A DNA stretch of 64,000 nt from Micavibrio aeruginosavorus_D (lineage in GTDB: Bacteria; Pseudomonadota; Alphaproteobacteria; Micavibrionales; Micavibrionaceae): the NCBI RefSeq assembly GCF_051245535.1, contig NZ_CP195303.1, positions 1,612,001 through 1,676,000 on the forward strand, given 5' to 3'. Shown piece by piece: positions 1 to 8,733 of the stretch; positions within the stretch are counted from its first letter, which is position 1; each line of letters opens with the position of its first letter. Both the position numbers and the translations under genes were made by a program. Under the pieces are notes generated by a model, which ran no database searches, was not told where the DNA came from, and saw only the letters and a program-made list of their open reading frames with translations.

Positions 1-159
1 ATTAACGCTGCGGGCATAGAAAACAAGGGTGAGGCGGCACGCATCATATTGTTTGAGAAATTTATGAAAGACGACCTTTTCCGGCAGTCGATCAGTGTAC
101 GGGGCGCGTTCCCATACCTCTCCACAAAGATGCTCTCACATTCCTCGATCGAGGAATGA
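1..159 (+). CDS. C-terminal fragment of an unidentified protein
   Basis: An open frame enters from the left edge and stops at 157-159, giving 52 residues that end in ...LSHSSIEE. I recognise no family. It is a plausible gene end because it is fully open from the edge and faces the ABC-F gene convergently, leaving a 32-bp gap with no other gene. The product cannot be named without the upstream sequence. Confidence 0.4.
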   Translation: MNAAGIENKGEAARIILFEKFMKDDLFRQSISVRGAFPYLSTKMLSHSSIEE

Positions 160-191
160 TTCACCCTAACGAGAAAAGGATTGTTTACGCT

Positions 192-2045
192 CTATCCATT
201 CACCGCCAACCACAATTCTTCCTGTTCTTCCAGCTTGGCGACAATGGTTGCGTATGATTTTTGGGCGTCGGCGGCGCGCAGGGCGTCTTTGTAAAAATCG
301 GGGTCGGCCATTTTTGTTTCCAGTTTGGCCTTCTCCGCATTCAGCCGCTCGATCTCTTTTTCTATCTTGGTGACTTTGTGTGGGTTGATGCGGGTGGATT
401 TTGAATCCTCCACCACGACCGGCTTCACCTCGGCCACCTTTTCCTTTTTGCTCTCTTTACGCTCTTCGCGGCGGGTTTGGACGATGAATTTGCGGTAATC
501 TTCCAGATCGCCGTCAAAATTCTGCACCGCGCTGTCTTTCACCAGCCACAAACGATCCGCGACACGTTCCACCATGTTGGGATCGTGGCTGACGATGACG
601 ATGGCGCCTTCATAGGCGTTCAACGCCTGCACCAACGCTTCGCGCGCATCGATATCCAAGTGGTTGGTTGGCTCGTCCAGCAGCAGCAGATGCGGCGCAT
701 CGAAGCTCATAAACGCGAACAGCAGACGCGCCTTCTCACCGCCAGACAGCGACCCGATTTTATTGTCGGCCAGATCCTTGGAAAATCCGAATGCGCCCAG
801 CTTGGCCCGCACCACCGGTTCGCGCACGTCCGGCTTATGCTTGGCCATCAAATCGCGCATGGCTTCATACGGAGTTTGCGTGACATCCAGCTCTTCGGTC
901 TGATGCTGGGAGAAATAGCCAATACGCAATTTGTTCGACCGTGCAACTTCACCACCCATGATGTCCAGTTTCCCGGCAATCAACTTCATCAACGTCGATT
1001 TACCGTTCCCGTTGGCCCCCAGCAGGGCGATACGGTCATCGGGGTCGATGTTTTCATGAACGCGGCGCAGGATCGGTTTTCCTTCGACATAACCGATATC
1101 CGCCTGACGAATGGAAATCATCGGCGGGGCGATTTTATCGGGGTTGGGGAAACTGAACTTAATCGCCCGGTCGGCAATGACCGCATCGACCAGATCCATA
1201 CGCTCCATCGCCTTGACCCGGCTTTGGGCTTGGCGTGCCTTGCTCGCCTGCGCCTTAAACCGGTCGATAAATTGTTGCATGTGGGCGCGTTCGGCTTGCT
1301 GCTTTTCGAACATTTTTTGTTGCACGCCCAGACGCGCGGCGCGTTCACGTTCGAACGTGTCGTAATTTCCGGTGTACAGCATCAACTGCTTTTTATCGAC
1401 ATGGATCACATGGTCGATACATTTGTTCAGCAATTCGCGGTCGTGTGAAATAATCATCAGCGTATGCGGATACGACATCAAATAGGTCTCAAGCCACATG
1501 ATCGCTTCGAGATCCAAGTGGTTGGTCGGTTCGTCCAGCAACAGAAAATCCGGTTCAACGAACAAGACGGAGGCCAGCATCACCCGCATCTGCCAGCCAC
1601 CGCTGAAGGATGAGAACGGTTCGTTCAATTGATCTTCACGGAAACCAAGGCCGGTCAGCAGTGTCGCGGCGCGTGACGGTGCGGCATACGCATCCATGTC
1701 ACCCAGACGCTGAAAAATTTCGGCGATGCGGTCGGGGTCGGTGGCGGTTTCGCTTTCCGTCCATAATTGCGCCATCTCTTCGTTGGCGGACAGCACCATG
1801 TCGATCAACGGCATATCGGTTTCGGGAATGTCCTGACGCACCACGCCCAGACGCTGGCGGCTGCTCAAAGAAATCGTGCCGCCATCGGCGTGCAGTTTCC
1901 CGGTGATGAGTTTGAACAGGGTCGATTTGCCCGCGCCATTGACGCCAACCACGCCCACACGCCATCCGTCCTGAATATTCAGGGTGGCTTCTTCGATGAT
2001 GGTCCGGCCACCAATATTATAGGTCAGGTTGGAAATATTCAGCAT
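192..2045 (-). CDS. ABC-F family ATPase, YheS-like translation factor
   Basis: This 617-aa protein has two ABC cassettes and no membrane segments, which is the ABC-F layout. Visible motifs are Walker A GVNGAGKS (about 34-41) and GANGNGKS in the second half, signatures SGGW and LSGGEKARL, and Walker B LLLDEPTNHLD twice. The inter-domain linker (SKARQAQSRVKAMERM) is the arm region that reaches into the ribosomal E site, and it resembles YheS more than EttA. A charged coiled-coil tail rich in Lys and Glu ends the protein. ABC-F proteins act in the cytoplasm on stalled or initiating ribosomes. The gene is monocistronic, divergent from the TetR gene and convergent with the partial gene at the left edge. 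Confidence 0.9.
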   Translation of the reverse strand: MLNISNLTYNIGGRTIIEEATLNIQDGWRVGVVGVNGAGKSTLFKLITGKLHADGGTISLSSRQRLGVVRQDIPETDMPLIDMVLSANEEMAQLWTESETATDPDRIAEIFQRLGDMDAYAAPSRAATLLTGLGFREDQLNEPFSSFSGGWQMRVMLASVLFVEPDFLLLDEPTNHLDLEAIMWLETYLMSYPHTLMIISHDRELLNKCIDHVIHVDKKQLMLYTGNYDTFERERAARLGVQQKMFEKQQAERAHMQQFIDRFKAQASKARQAQSRVKAMERMDLVDAVIADRAIKFSFPNPDKIAPPMISIRQADIGYVEGKPILRRVHENIDPDDRIALLGANGNGKSTLMKLIAGKLDIMGGEVARSNKLRIGYFSQHQTEELDVTQTPYEAMRDLMAKHKPDVREPVVRAKLGAFGFSKDLADNKIGSLSGGEKARLLFAFMSFDAPHLLLLDEPTNHLDIDAREALVQALNAYEGAIVIVSHDPNMVERVADRLWLVKDSAVQNFDGDLEDYRKFIVQTRREERKESKKEKVAEVKPVVVEDSKSTRINPHKVTKIEKEIERLNAEKAKLETKMADPDFYKDALRAADAQKSYATIVAKLEEQEELWLAVNG

Positions 2046-2162
2046 TGTACGCCCTTTCTATGCGCAAGCCTTATGGCACAGTCCGGGCGCCTTATGCAAA
2101 CCCGAATAATGGCTATATATATCAAAGCATTATAAAATACATACCGATCGGGTCAAAATTAT

Positions 2163-2180
2163 CTTGACCGACCGGTCAAG
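2163..2180. promoter_or_regulatory. TetR-type operator before the tetR gene
   Basis: CTTGACCGACCGGTCAAG is a near-perfect palindrome 19 bp before the TetR start codon. A related half (GGTCAA, 2151-2156) lies just upstream. The same sequence with two base changes recurs at 2891-2907, before the efflux adaptor gene. This pattern fits an autoregulating TetR repressor that also controls its neighbour. It is inferred from sequence only. Confidence 0.7.
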
Positions 2181-2198
2181 TCTTGGTAGTGTAAGAGT

Positions 2199-2828
2199 AT
2201 GAGCCACGCAGCAACAGATACACGCCAGAAACTGATTGATACAGCCGGACGACTGATCTGGATGAACAGTTACGGCGCGGTCAGCGTGGATGATATTTGC
2301 AAGACCGCCGATGTAAAGAAGGGAAGTTTCTATCACTTCTTCCCGTCCAAGGCGGATTTGGCCATGGCGGCATTGGATAGCGAAGAAGCCATCCTGCGCC
2401 CGATTTACGATACGATTTTTTCGGCATCGCGCCCGCCGGTTGAACGGCTGACCATGCTGGCGGACCTGATTGTTGAAAAACAGGCCGAAATGCTGCGCGA
2501 AGTGGGCCATGTTTGCGGTTGTCCCAGTGGATCATTGGGGTGCGAACTGGCCGGAACAGACAGCATTATCAAGGACAAGATCGAACAGATCTTTGCGTTT
2601 AAGAAGCGGTATTACGAAGCCACGATCCGCGACTTGATGAATGAGGGATTGCTCCCCCAAGATACGGATTGCAAGGCCCGCGCCGACGAAATACTGGATT
2701 ATATCACCGGACAAATGCTGGTGGCCCGGGTCCAAAATTCGTTGGACCATTTGGAACGGAATTTGAGATCCGGATTGCTCCGCCTGTTGGGGCTGAAAGA
2801 TCCGGATCATGCGGTGGATGCCGCCTGA
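2199..2828 (+). CDS. TetR/AcrR family transcriptional repressor
   Basis: This 209-aa protein has the N-terminal TetR helix-turn-helix (about 27-50, ending KKGSFYHFFPSK) and an all-helical ligand domain. The ligand domain carries a tight cysteine group, C106, C108 and C115 (HVCGCPSGSLGCEL), where many TetR relatives have a single GC(P/L) motif. The gene lies directly before an RND efflux adaptor and pump, and matching palindromes precede both tetR and the adaptor. The likely role is a local repressor of the efflux genes released by an unknown inducer; the cysteines could allow thiol or electrophile sensing. A strong intrinsic terminator follows at once. Confidence 0.9.
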   Translation: MSHAATDTRQKLIDTAGRLIWMNSYGAVSVDDICKTADVKKGSFYHFFPSKADLAMAALDSEEAILRPIYDTIFSASRPPVERLTMLADLIVEKQAEMLREVGHVCGCPSGSLGCELAGTDSIIKDKIEQIFAFKKRYYEATIRDLMNEGLLPQDTDCKARADEILDYITGQMLVARVQNSLDHLERNLRSGLLRLLGLKDPDHAVDAA

Positions 2829-2858
2829 ACAGAATAAGAGCCAAAAACGGACGTAAGT

Positions 2859-2880
2859 CGCGGGAATCCCGCGTTTTTTT
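2859..2880 (+). terminator. Intrinsic terminator after tetR
   Basis: CGCGGG-AAT-CCCGCG is followed by seven T residues, 30 bp after the tetR stop. It separates tetR from the efflux genes, which have their own operator just downstream. Confidence 0.85.
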
Positions 2881-2890
2881 GGACCAAGTG

Positions 2891-2907
2891 CTTGACCAAC
2901 CAGTCAA
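2891..2907. promoter_or_regulatory. Second TetR-type operator, before the efflux adaptor
   Basis: CTTGACCAACCAGTCAA matches 15 of 17 bases of the operator before tetR. It is immediately followed by TATAAA (2908-2913), a possible -10 element, so a bound repressor would cover the promoter spacer. It lies between the tetR terminator and the adaptor start codon at 2945. Confidence 0.7.
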
Positions 2908-2944
2908 TATAAATAGAAGCAGCGCAACAAACGGAGACTTGAGT

Positions 2945-4168
2945 ATGACCACCCCATCCAAACGCACCATCCTGTTGGCCAGCGCCGTTGCCCTCATCGC
3001 CATGGGCAGCGCCGGGGCTTTGTTCTATGCCAACACATCCGCGCAGGCCAGCACGGTCGAATTGGCCGCCGCCGTGCCGCAAGCGATGCCAGTGGCCGCC
3101 GCGAAAATTGAAAGCGCCCCGCTCGCCATCTGGAAAAATTTCTCTGGCCGTTTGCAGGCCGTTGATTACGCCCAAATCCGCCCGCAGGTCAGTGGCCGGA
3201 TTGATGAAATCAATTTCGCCGATGGCCAGATTGTTGCCGAGGGTGATGTTCTCTACGTCATCGATCCGCGCCCGTACCAAGCCGCCGTGGATCAGGCCAG
3301 CGCCGAAGTAAACGCCGCCCGTGATCGCGCCGATCTGGCACAGAAAGAATTGGCACGCGCGGAAACATTGGTGAAAACCGATGATATTCCCAAACGCGTG
3401 TATGACGAACGCGTCAGCACCGTACAAGTGACCAAGGCCGATGTGAATGCCGCACTGGCGCGATTGGAACAGGCCAAAATCAATCTGGATCACGCCTTTG
3501 TGAAGGCCCCCATTTCCGGCCGGATCAGCCGCGCCGAAATTACCAAGGGCAATCTGGTCGAAGCGGGGCCGAACGCGCCGGTTCTGACCTCCATCGTCTC
3601 CGATAACGGCATCTACGCCGATTTCGAGGTGGATGAACAAACTTATCTGACCCATGTCCGCAATATTGCGGGTGACACCGCATCGGAAAATAAAATTCCG
3701 GTTCAGTTGATGGGCAGTGATGGCACAGTAATGTACGAAGGATTTATCCAAAGCTTCGACAACCATCTGGATACGTCATCCGGCACCATCCGTGCCCGCG
3801 CCTTGTTCGCAAATGAGGATGGTACGTTGTTGCCCGGCATGTTCGCCACCATCCGCATGGGCAGCCCGTCATCACAAAACAAAATCGCAATTTCCGACCG
3901 CGCCGTTGGCACGGATCAGGACCGCAAATTCGTTTACGTGATCGGCGATGATGGAAAAACCGCATACCGCGAAGTGACGTTGGGTGACAGCGTCGCCGGT
4001 AAACGGATTGTGCTGTCCGGTTTGAATGAAGGCGAAACCATTGTGTCCGACGGCATTATCCGTATTCGCCCCGGCATGGATGTGTCCCCGCAATTTGAAA
4101 AGGCACTGGCCTCTATTGAAACCAGTGCCGGGACGGGCGACAATACGGCCTCTGCTCCCCACAAATAA
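2945..4168 (+). CDS. RND efflux periplasmic adaptor (membrane fusion protein)
   Basis: A 407-aa HlyD/AcrA-type adaptor. The start is ATG 2945, behind GGAGA and in front of a typical signal or anchor segment (TILLASAVALIAMGSAGALF). An in-frame extension to 2669 would overlap tetR and is rejected. The lipoyl/barrel-sandwich signature (QIRPQVSGRIDEINFADGQIVAEGDVLYVIDPR), the coiled-coil hairpin (ARDRADLAQKELARAE) and the closing KAPISGRISRAEITKGNLV are all visible. The protein links the inner-membrane pump to an outer-membrane channel. The pump gene follows 100 bp later, beyond a terminator-like hairpin. No outer-membrane factor gene is present nearby. Confidence 0.92.
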   Translation: MTTPSKRTILLASAVALIAMGSAGALFYANTSAQASTVELAAAVPQAMPVAAAKIESAPLAIWKNFSGRLQAVDYAQIRPQVSGRIDEINFADGQIVAEGDVLYVIDPRPYQAAVDQASAEVNAARDRADLAQKELARAETLVKTDDIPKRVYDERVSTVQVTKADVNAALARLEQAKINLDHAFVKAPISGRISRAEITKGNLVEAGPNAPVLTSIVSDNGIYADFEVDEQTYLTHVRNIAGDTASENKIPVQLMGSDGTVMYEGFIQSFDNHLDTSSGTIRARALFANEDGTLLPGMFATIRMGSPSSQNKIAISDRAVGTDQDRKFVYVIGDDGKTAYREVTLGDSVAGKRIVLSGLNEGETIVSDGIIRIRPGMDVSPQFEKALASIETSAGTGDNTASAPHK

Positions 4169-4198
4169 GGCGTAATGCGTAAAACCATACCCCATAAA

Positions 4199-4224
4199 AA
4201 CAGGCGCTCCCCCGCCTGTTTTTT
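4199..4224 (+). terminator. Terminator-like hairpin between adaptor and pump genes
   Basis: AACAGGCG-CTCCCC-CGCCTGTT followed by TTTT gives an 8-bp stem and U-run in the 100-bp gap. It could lower pump expression relative to the adaptor, or end a separate transcript. No second promoter is obvious before the pump gene. Confidence 0.6.
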
Positions 4225-4268
4225 AAAGACCGCTTGACCATAAATTTTGAAAATAAGGATCTCATCCG

Positions 4269-7200
4269 ATGAATCTTTCTCGCTTCTTTATCGATCGCCC
4301 GATTTTTGCGTCGGTTATTTCGATCCTGATTTTCATGGCGGGTCTGGTGGCCATTCCCAATTTACCCATTTCCGAATACCCAGAGGTCGTCCCGCCATCC
4401 GTCGTGGTCAATGCGCAGTTCCCCGGTGCGAACCCGGCGGTGATCGCCGAAACCGTGGCCACGCCGCTGGAAGAACAGATCAACGGCGTGGAAAACATGC
4501 TGTATATGAACTCGCTGGCGACAACGGACGGCAATCTCAGCCTGACCGTCACTTTTGCCATCGGCACCGACCCCGATCTGGCCCAGCAATTGGTGCAAAA
4601 CCGTGTGGCCCAGGCCACGCCGCGCCTGCCAGAAGTGACCCGCCAATTGGGCGTGACCGTGGTGAAAAGCTCCCCCGATTTGACCATGGTTGTTCACCTT
4701 CTCTCGCCTAACAACCAATATGACATGCTGTATTTGCGCAACTACGCCACACTGAACGTCAAGGATCAGTTGGCGAAGATTGAAGGCGTGGGCCAAATTC
4801 GCCTGTTCGGATCGGGTGATTATGCCATGCGCATCTGGCTGAACCCGGACAAGGTGGCCGAACGGAATTTGACCGCGACCGAAGTGGTCAACGCCGTGCG
4901 CGCCCAAAACGTACAGGTCGCCGCCGGGATGATTGGCGGCCCCCCGTATGATGACGCCATCGAAGTCCAGTTGCCGGTCAACGTCCAAGGCCGCCTGACC
5001 TCCGCCGCGGAATTTGAACAGATTATTATCAAACGCGATGCCAATGGTGTTGTCACGCGTCTGGTCGACGTGGCCCGCGTGGAAATGAACGCGCAAAGCT
5101 ACGCCCTGCGCTCCCTGCTGGATAACCAGCAGGCCGTGGCCATTCCGGTCTTCGCCTCCCCCGGCGCGAACGCGCTGGATATTTCCAAAAACGTCCGCAA
5201 AACCATGGCGGAGTTGAAGGAATACATGCCCGAAGGCGTGGATTATTCCATTGTCTATGACCCGACGGTGTTCGTGAAGGACTCCATCAAGGCTGTAATC
5301 CATACCCTGCTGGAAGCCGTCGCGCTGGTCGTTTTGGTCGTGATCATCTTCCTGCAAACATGGCGCGCATCCCTGATACCGCTGCTGGCCGTGCCCGTAT
5401 CCATCGTGGGTACGTTTGCGGTGATGCACCTGCTGGGCTTCTCTATCAACGTTCTGTCCCTGTTCGGTTTGATTTTGGCGATTGGGATCGTGGTGGATGA
5501 CGCCATCGTCGTGGTCGAAAACGTTGAGCGGAATATCGAGGAAGGAAAATCCCCGCGCGATGCCACCATGCAGGCCATGAAAGAAGTGACCGGCCCGATT
5601 CTGGCCACCGCCTTCGTGCTGTGCGCCGTGTTCGTGCCGATTGCCTTCATCAGCGGTTTGACCGGGCAGTTTTATAAGCAATTCGCATTGACCATTGCGA
5701 TTGCCGTGCTGATTTCCACCTTCAACTCCCTGACCCTCAGCCCGGCATTGTCCGCCTTGTTGCTGAAAAGTCATGACGCGCCGAAAGATGGGTTGACCAA
5801 GATCATGGATTTCCTGTTTGGCTGGTTCTTCCGCGGCTTTAACAAGATGTTCTACAAAGGTCAAAGCGGATACGCCAAGGGTGTCGGTGTCTTCACCCGC
5901 CGCAAGGCGATTATGATGGTGATTTACGGCGCGCTGGTCGCCTCCACCATCTACAGCTTCAACCTTGTGCCCAAAGGATTCGTTCCGGCGCAGGACAAAC
6001 AATATCTGGTCAGCTTTGCCCAGCTTCCGGCTGGCGCCACACTGGAACGGACCGAGGATGTGATTCGTCAAATGGGTGAAATTGCCCTGAAGCACCCCGG
6101 CGTGAAGGGGGCGGTGCAATTCCCGGGCCTGTCCATCAACGGCTTCGTCAATTCATCCAGCGCGGGCATTGTGTTCGTATCACTGGACGATTTCGACAAG
6201 CGTGAAGGCCATGACCAGAACGGTTTTGCCATTGCCCAGCAATTGCAGGCCCAATTCAATGCGATTGACGATGCCTTTATCGCCATCTTCCCCCCCCCGC
6301 CGGTTCAAGGGCTGGGCAGCGTTGGCGGCTTTAAATTGCAGATCGAAGATCGTGCGGACCAAGGCTACCAAGCTCTGAACGATACGGTGCAGGCCGTGTT
6401 GGGCAAGGCTTATGCCGATCCTGCTCTGCGTGGCATCTTCTCCAGCTATAACGTCAACGTGCCGCAATTGTTCGCGGATGTTGACCGGACGAAGGCGCAG
6501 CAACTGGGCATTCCCATCGATGATATTTTCCGCACCATGCAGATTTATCTGGGGTCGCTCTATATCAACGATTTCAACCAGTTTGGCCGCACCTATCAGG
6601 TGCAGGCGCAAGCCGACCGCGATTTCCGGTCCAACCCGGCGGACATCCTGCGTCTGCAAACCCGGAATATTGAAGGGGAAATGGTTCCGCTCGGCTCCGT
6701 CGTCACCGTGACCGAAACATTCGGCCCGGAAACGGCCATGCGCTATAACGCCTTCCGCTCCGCCGATTTGAACGGGGATGCCGCACCGGGATTTTCATCC
6801 GGTCAGGCGCAGGCCGCAATTACCAAAATCCTGAACGAAACCCTGCCCCCCGGCATGACGTTTGAATGGACGGAATTGACGTTCCAACAGATTCTGGCGG
6901 GGAATACAGCCATCTTTATCTTCCCGCTGTGTATCTTCCTCGTCTTCCTGGTGCTGGCCGCGCAATATGAAAGCTTGGCCTTGCCGATGGCGGTGATTTT
7001 GATCGTTCCTATGGCCATTCTCTCGGCCATTCTGGGGATCTATTTCACCGGGGGCGACAACAACATCTTTACCCAGATTGCGTTGTTCGTCCTTGCGGGA
7101 CTGGCGTGCAAAAACGCAATTTTGATTGTGGAATTTGCCCGTGAACTGGAACACCAGGGCCGCACCATCGTGCAAGCCGCCGTGGAAGCCTCCCGCCTGC

Positions 7201-7436
7201 GTCTGCGCCCGATCCTGATGACATCGTTTGCGTTCATCATGGGTGTTCTGCCGCTGGTCAACAGCCACGGGGCCGGGGCAGAAATGCGCCAAGCCATCGG
7301 GATTGCGGTGTTCTACGGGATGCTGGGCGTGACGTTCTTCGGCCTGATCTTTACACCGGCCTTCTATGTCCTGCTGCGCAAGCTGGAAGATTTTATGAAG
7401 CGTGGAAAGGCCAAGACGGACGGTCAGATGTCCTGA
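4269..7436 (+). CDS. RND multidrug efflux pump, AcrB/MexB (HAE1) type
   Basis: This 1055-aa protein has the usual length of the hydrophobe/amphiphile efflux family. The N-terminus MNLSRFFIDRPIFASVISI is typical of AcrB homologues. TM4 carries the proton-relay aspartate pair (GIVVDDAIVVVENVERN) and TM10 the matching lysine (LACKNAILIVEFA). Two large periplasmic loops separate the twelve membrane segments. The protein forms the trimeric inner-membrane pump driven by the proton gradient and works with the adaptor encoded upstream. The outer-membrane channel must be encoded elsewhere. The gene ends 13 bp inside the 3' end of the opposing receiver-like gene. Confidence 0.95.
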   Translation: MNLSRFFIDRPIFASVISILIFMAGLVAIPNLPISEYPEVVPPSVVVNAQFPGANPAVIAETVATPLEEQINGVENMLYMNSLATTDGNLSLTVTFAIGTDPDLAQQLVQNRVAQATPRLPEVTRQLGVTVVKSSPDLTMVVHLLSPNNQYDMLYLRNYATLNVKDQLAKIEGVGQIRLFGSGDYAMRIWLNPDKVAERNLTATEVVNAVRAQNVQVAAGMIGGPPYDDAIEVQLPVNVQGRLTSAAEFEQIIIKRDANGVVTRLVDVARVEMNAQSYALRSLLDNQQAVAIPVFASPGANALDISKNVRKTMAELKEYMPEGVDYSIVYDPTVFVKDSIKAVIHTLLEAVALVVLVVIIFLQTWRASLIPLLAVPVSIVGTFAVMHLLGFSINVLSLFGLILAIGIVVDDAIVVVENVERNIEEGKSPRDATMQAMKEVTGPILATAFVLCAVFVPIAFISGLTGQFYKQFALTIAIAVLISTFNSLTLSPALSALLLKSHDAPKDGLTKIMDFLFGWFFRGFNKMFYKGQSGYAKGVGVFTRRKAIMMVIYGALVASTIYSFNLVPKGFVPAQDKQYLVSFAQLPAGATLERTEDVIRQMGEIALKHPGVKGAVQFPGLSINGFVNSSSAGIVFVSLDDFDKREGHDQNGFAIAQQLQAQFNAIDDAFIAIFPPPPVQGLGSVGGFKLQIEDRADQGYQALNDTVQAVLGKAYADPALRGIFSSYNVNVPQLFADVDRTKAQQLGIPIDDIFRTMQIYLGSLYINDFNQFGRTYQVQAQADRDFRSNPADILRLQTRNIEGEMVPLGSVVTVTETFGPETAMRYNAFRSADLNGDAAPGFSSGQAQAAITKILNETLPPGMTFEWTELTFQQILAGNTAIFIFPLCIFLVFLVLAAQYESLALPMAVILIVPMAILSAILGIYFTGGDNNIFTQIALFVLAGLACKNAILIVEFARELEHQGRTIVQAAVEASRLRLRPILMTSFAFIMGVLPLVNSHGAGAEMRQAIGIAVFYGMLGVTFFGLIFTPAFYVLLRKLEDFMKRGKAKTDGQMS

Positions 7437-7792
7437 AGGAAGAACCGTAATTCTTCGTGAAAATGCGTATTGTGAAGAACGTGCAGGCGATCCACCGATC
7501 GGCCTGCATTTTCTTTGCAGCCATTGATCGGGGTTTGTGATTCACGCAGCAGGACCGTCGGGCCGTTCCCGCGCGGCAAAGACCGCAATTTTCCAACCCA
7601 TTGATTGATTTCAACACATGAATGTTCATCATCCAGAATAATCATTTCAGGAATGATGGTTTTGCACGCATCGATCACTTGATCAATCGTATCAATTTCG
7701 ATGCACAGCAAATTATTATCGCGGATGATACGGCTGGTGCGTTCGCGGTTTTCCGCACCACCACCGGCCACAAAGCACAGTTTGTAATCCAT
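7424..7792 (-). CDS. Degenerate receiver-like protein at the end of the che operon
   Basis: A 122-aa protein. The start is ATG 7792, preceded by GGAAAAGGA, 31 bp after the cheR stop; the longer frame to 7873 would overlap cheR. The pattern resembles a CheY-like fold: YKLCFVAGGG (strand 1), PEMIILDDEHS (strand 3) and TVLLRES (strand 4). The acidic pair after strand 1 is replaced by glycines and no conserved Lys is seen in the expected place. It is probably a non-phosphorylated pseudo-receiver or an unrelated alpha/beta protein. It is the last gene of the chemotaxis operon. Confidence 0.6.
   Translation of the reverse strand: MDYKLCFVAGGGAENRERTSRIIRDNNLLCIEIDTIDQVIDACKTIIPEMIILDDEHSCVEINQWVGKLRSLPRGNGPTVLLRESQTPINGCKENAGRSVDRLHVLHNTHFHEELRFFLQDI
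7482..7516 (+). terminator. Possible terminator of the efflux transcript
   Basis: TGCAGGCGATC and GATCGGCCTGCA pair around a CACC loop with one bulged G, then TTTTCTTT follows. It starts 46 bp after the pump stop, inside the 3' part of the convergent gene. Confidence 0.45.
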
Positions 7793-7823
7793 ACGGATCC
7801 TTTTCCACCCGTCGAAAACAACC

Positions 7824-8711
7824 TTAAACGCGGGACAACGAAGTCGCCATAGGGGTTGTTTTCGGAGTTGCAATTACAGGTTCACGCGACACAGCTTCTG
7901 CCTTTTGCACGGTATACAGGCCCGGACACGCCGCAACGGGCTTTAAATTCTGGGACAGGCCCAAAACTGTTTCCGAACTGCCCAGGAACAAATACCCGTC
8001 CGGGGCCAATTGTTGCATCAGTCCGCTCAGGACCTTCTTCTTCGTTTCCTCATCGAAGTAGATCAGCACGTTACGGCAGAAAATAATATCAAACTGCCCA
8101 ACACTGCTCATCCGGTCCAGCAGATTGAATTTGCTGAAGCGGATCATTTTGCGTAAATTTTCCTTGATGCGCCAACGGTCGCCATCCTGAGAAAAATATT
8201 TCATGATGGTTTGAATCGGCAGGCCGCGCTGCACTTCAAAGTGACTGTACAGCCCTTCCTGCGCTTGCTTTAAAACGGAATCGGCAATGTCGGTGGCCAG
8301 AATATCGAATTTCCATGCTGTTTTTTCAAACACGGCCTCTTCAATCGTCATGGCGATGGAATATGGCTCCTGCCCCGACGAACACGCGGCGGACCAGATT
8401 TTCAAGCTGCGCGTATTCGCACGGCTTTTGATCAGCTCCGGTAAAATAACCGTGCGGAAATGTTTGAACGGGCGATCATCGCGGAAAAACAAGGTTTCGT
8501 TTGTGGTCATGGCTTCGACCACATCTTTGATCACGGCCTCATCGCGCTTCATACGCAAATATTGCGTCAGGCGATCGAGCGTGCCATGGCCCCATTTCTG
8601 CACCACTGGGGCCAGACGGGTTTCCAGCAGATAAATCTTCTCCTGTGAAATAGACAGGCCGGATTTATCTTTCAGCAAGCCTTTATAAAACTCGAAATCA
8701 GCTACTTCCAT
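7824..8711 (-). CDS. cheR: Chemotaxis protein methyltransferase CheR
   Basis: This 295-aa protein uses S-adenosylmethionine to methylate glutamates on chemoreceptors. It has the N-terminal helical CheR domain (MEVADFEFYKGLLKDKSG) and the SAM-binding motif IWSAACSSGQEPYSIAM. The sequences DIIFCRNVLIYFD and GYLFLGSSETV are CheR hallmarks. It lies 22 bp after cheB, so both adaptation enzymes are co-transcribed. A short C-terminal tail extends beyond the catalytic domain. Confidence 0.96.
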   Translation of the reverse strand: MEVADFEFYKGLLKDKSGLSISQEKIYLLETRLAPVVQKWGHGTLDRLTQYLRMKRDEAVIKDVVEAMTTNETLFFRDDRPFKHFRTVILPELIKSRANTRSLKIWSAACSSGQEPYSIAMTIEEAVFEKTAWKFDILATDIADSVLKQAQEGLYSHFEVQRGLPIQTIMKYFSQDGDRWRIKENLRKMIRFSKFNLLDRMSSVGQFDIIFCRNVLIYFDEETKKKVLSGLMQQLAPDGYLFLGSSETVLGLSQNLKPVAACPGLYTVQKAEAVSREPVIATPKTTPMATSLSRV

Positions 8712-8733
8712 ACTACTCTACACCCTTGCTGCG

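Noticed and set aside
2669..2944. N-terminal extension of the efflux adaptor to 2669
   Set aside because: It overlaps tetR, crosses its terminator and the operator, and lacks a signal sequence at its start; ATG 2945 has both ribosome site and signal peptide.
4362..6119. 585-codon open frame on the minus strand inside the RND pump gene
   Set aside because: It mirrors the codon bias of the pump gene; the translation is His/Gln/Gly-rich without any domain. It is a shadow frame.
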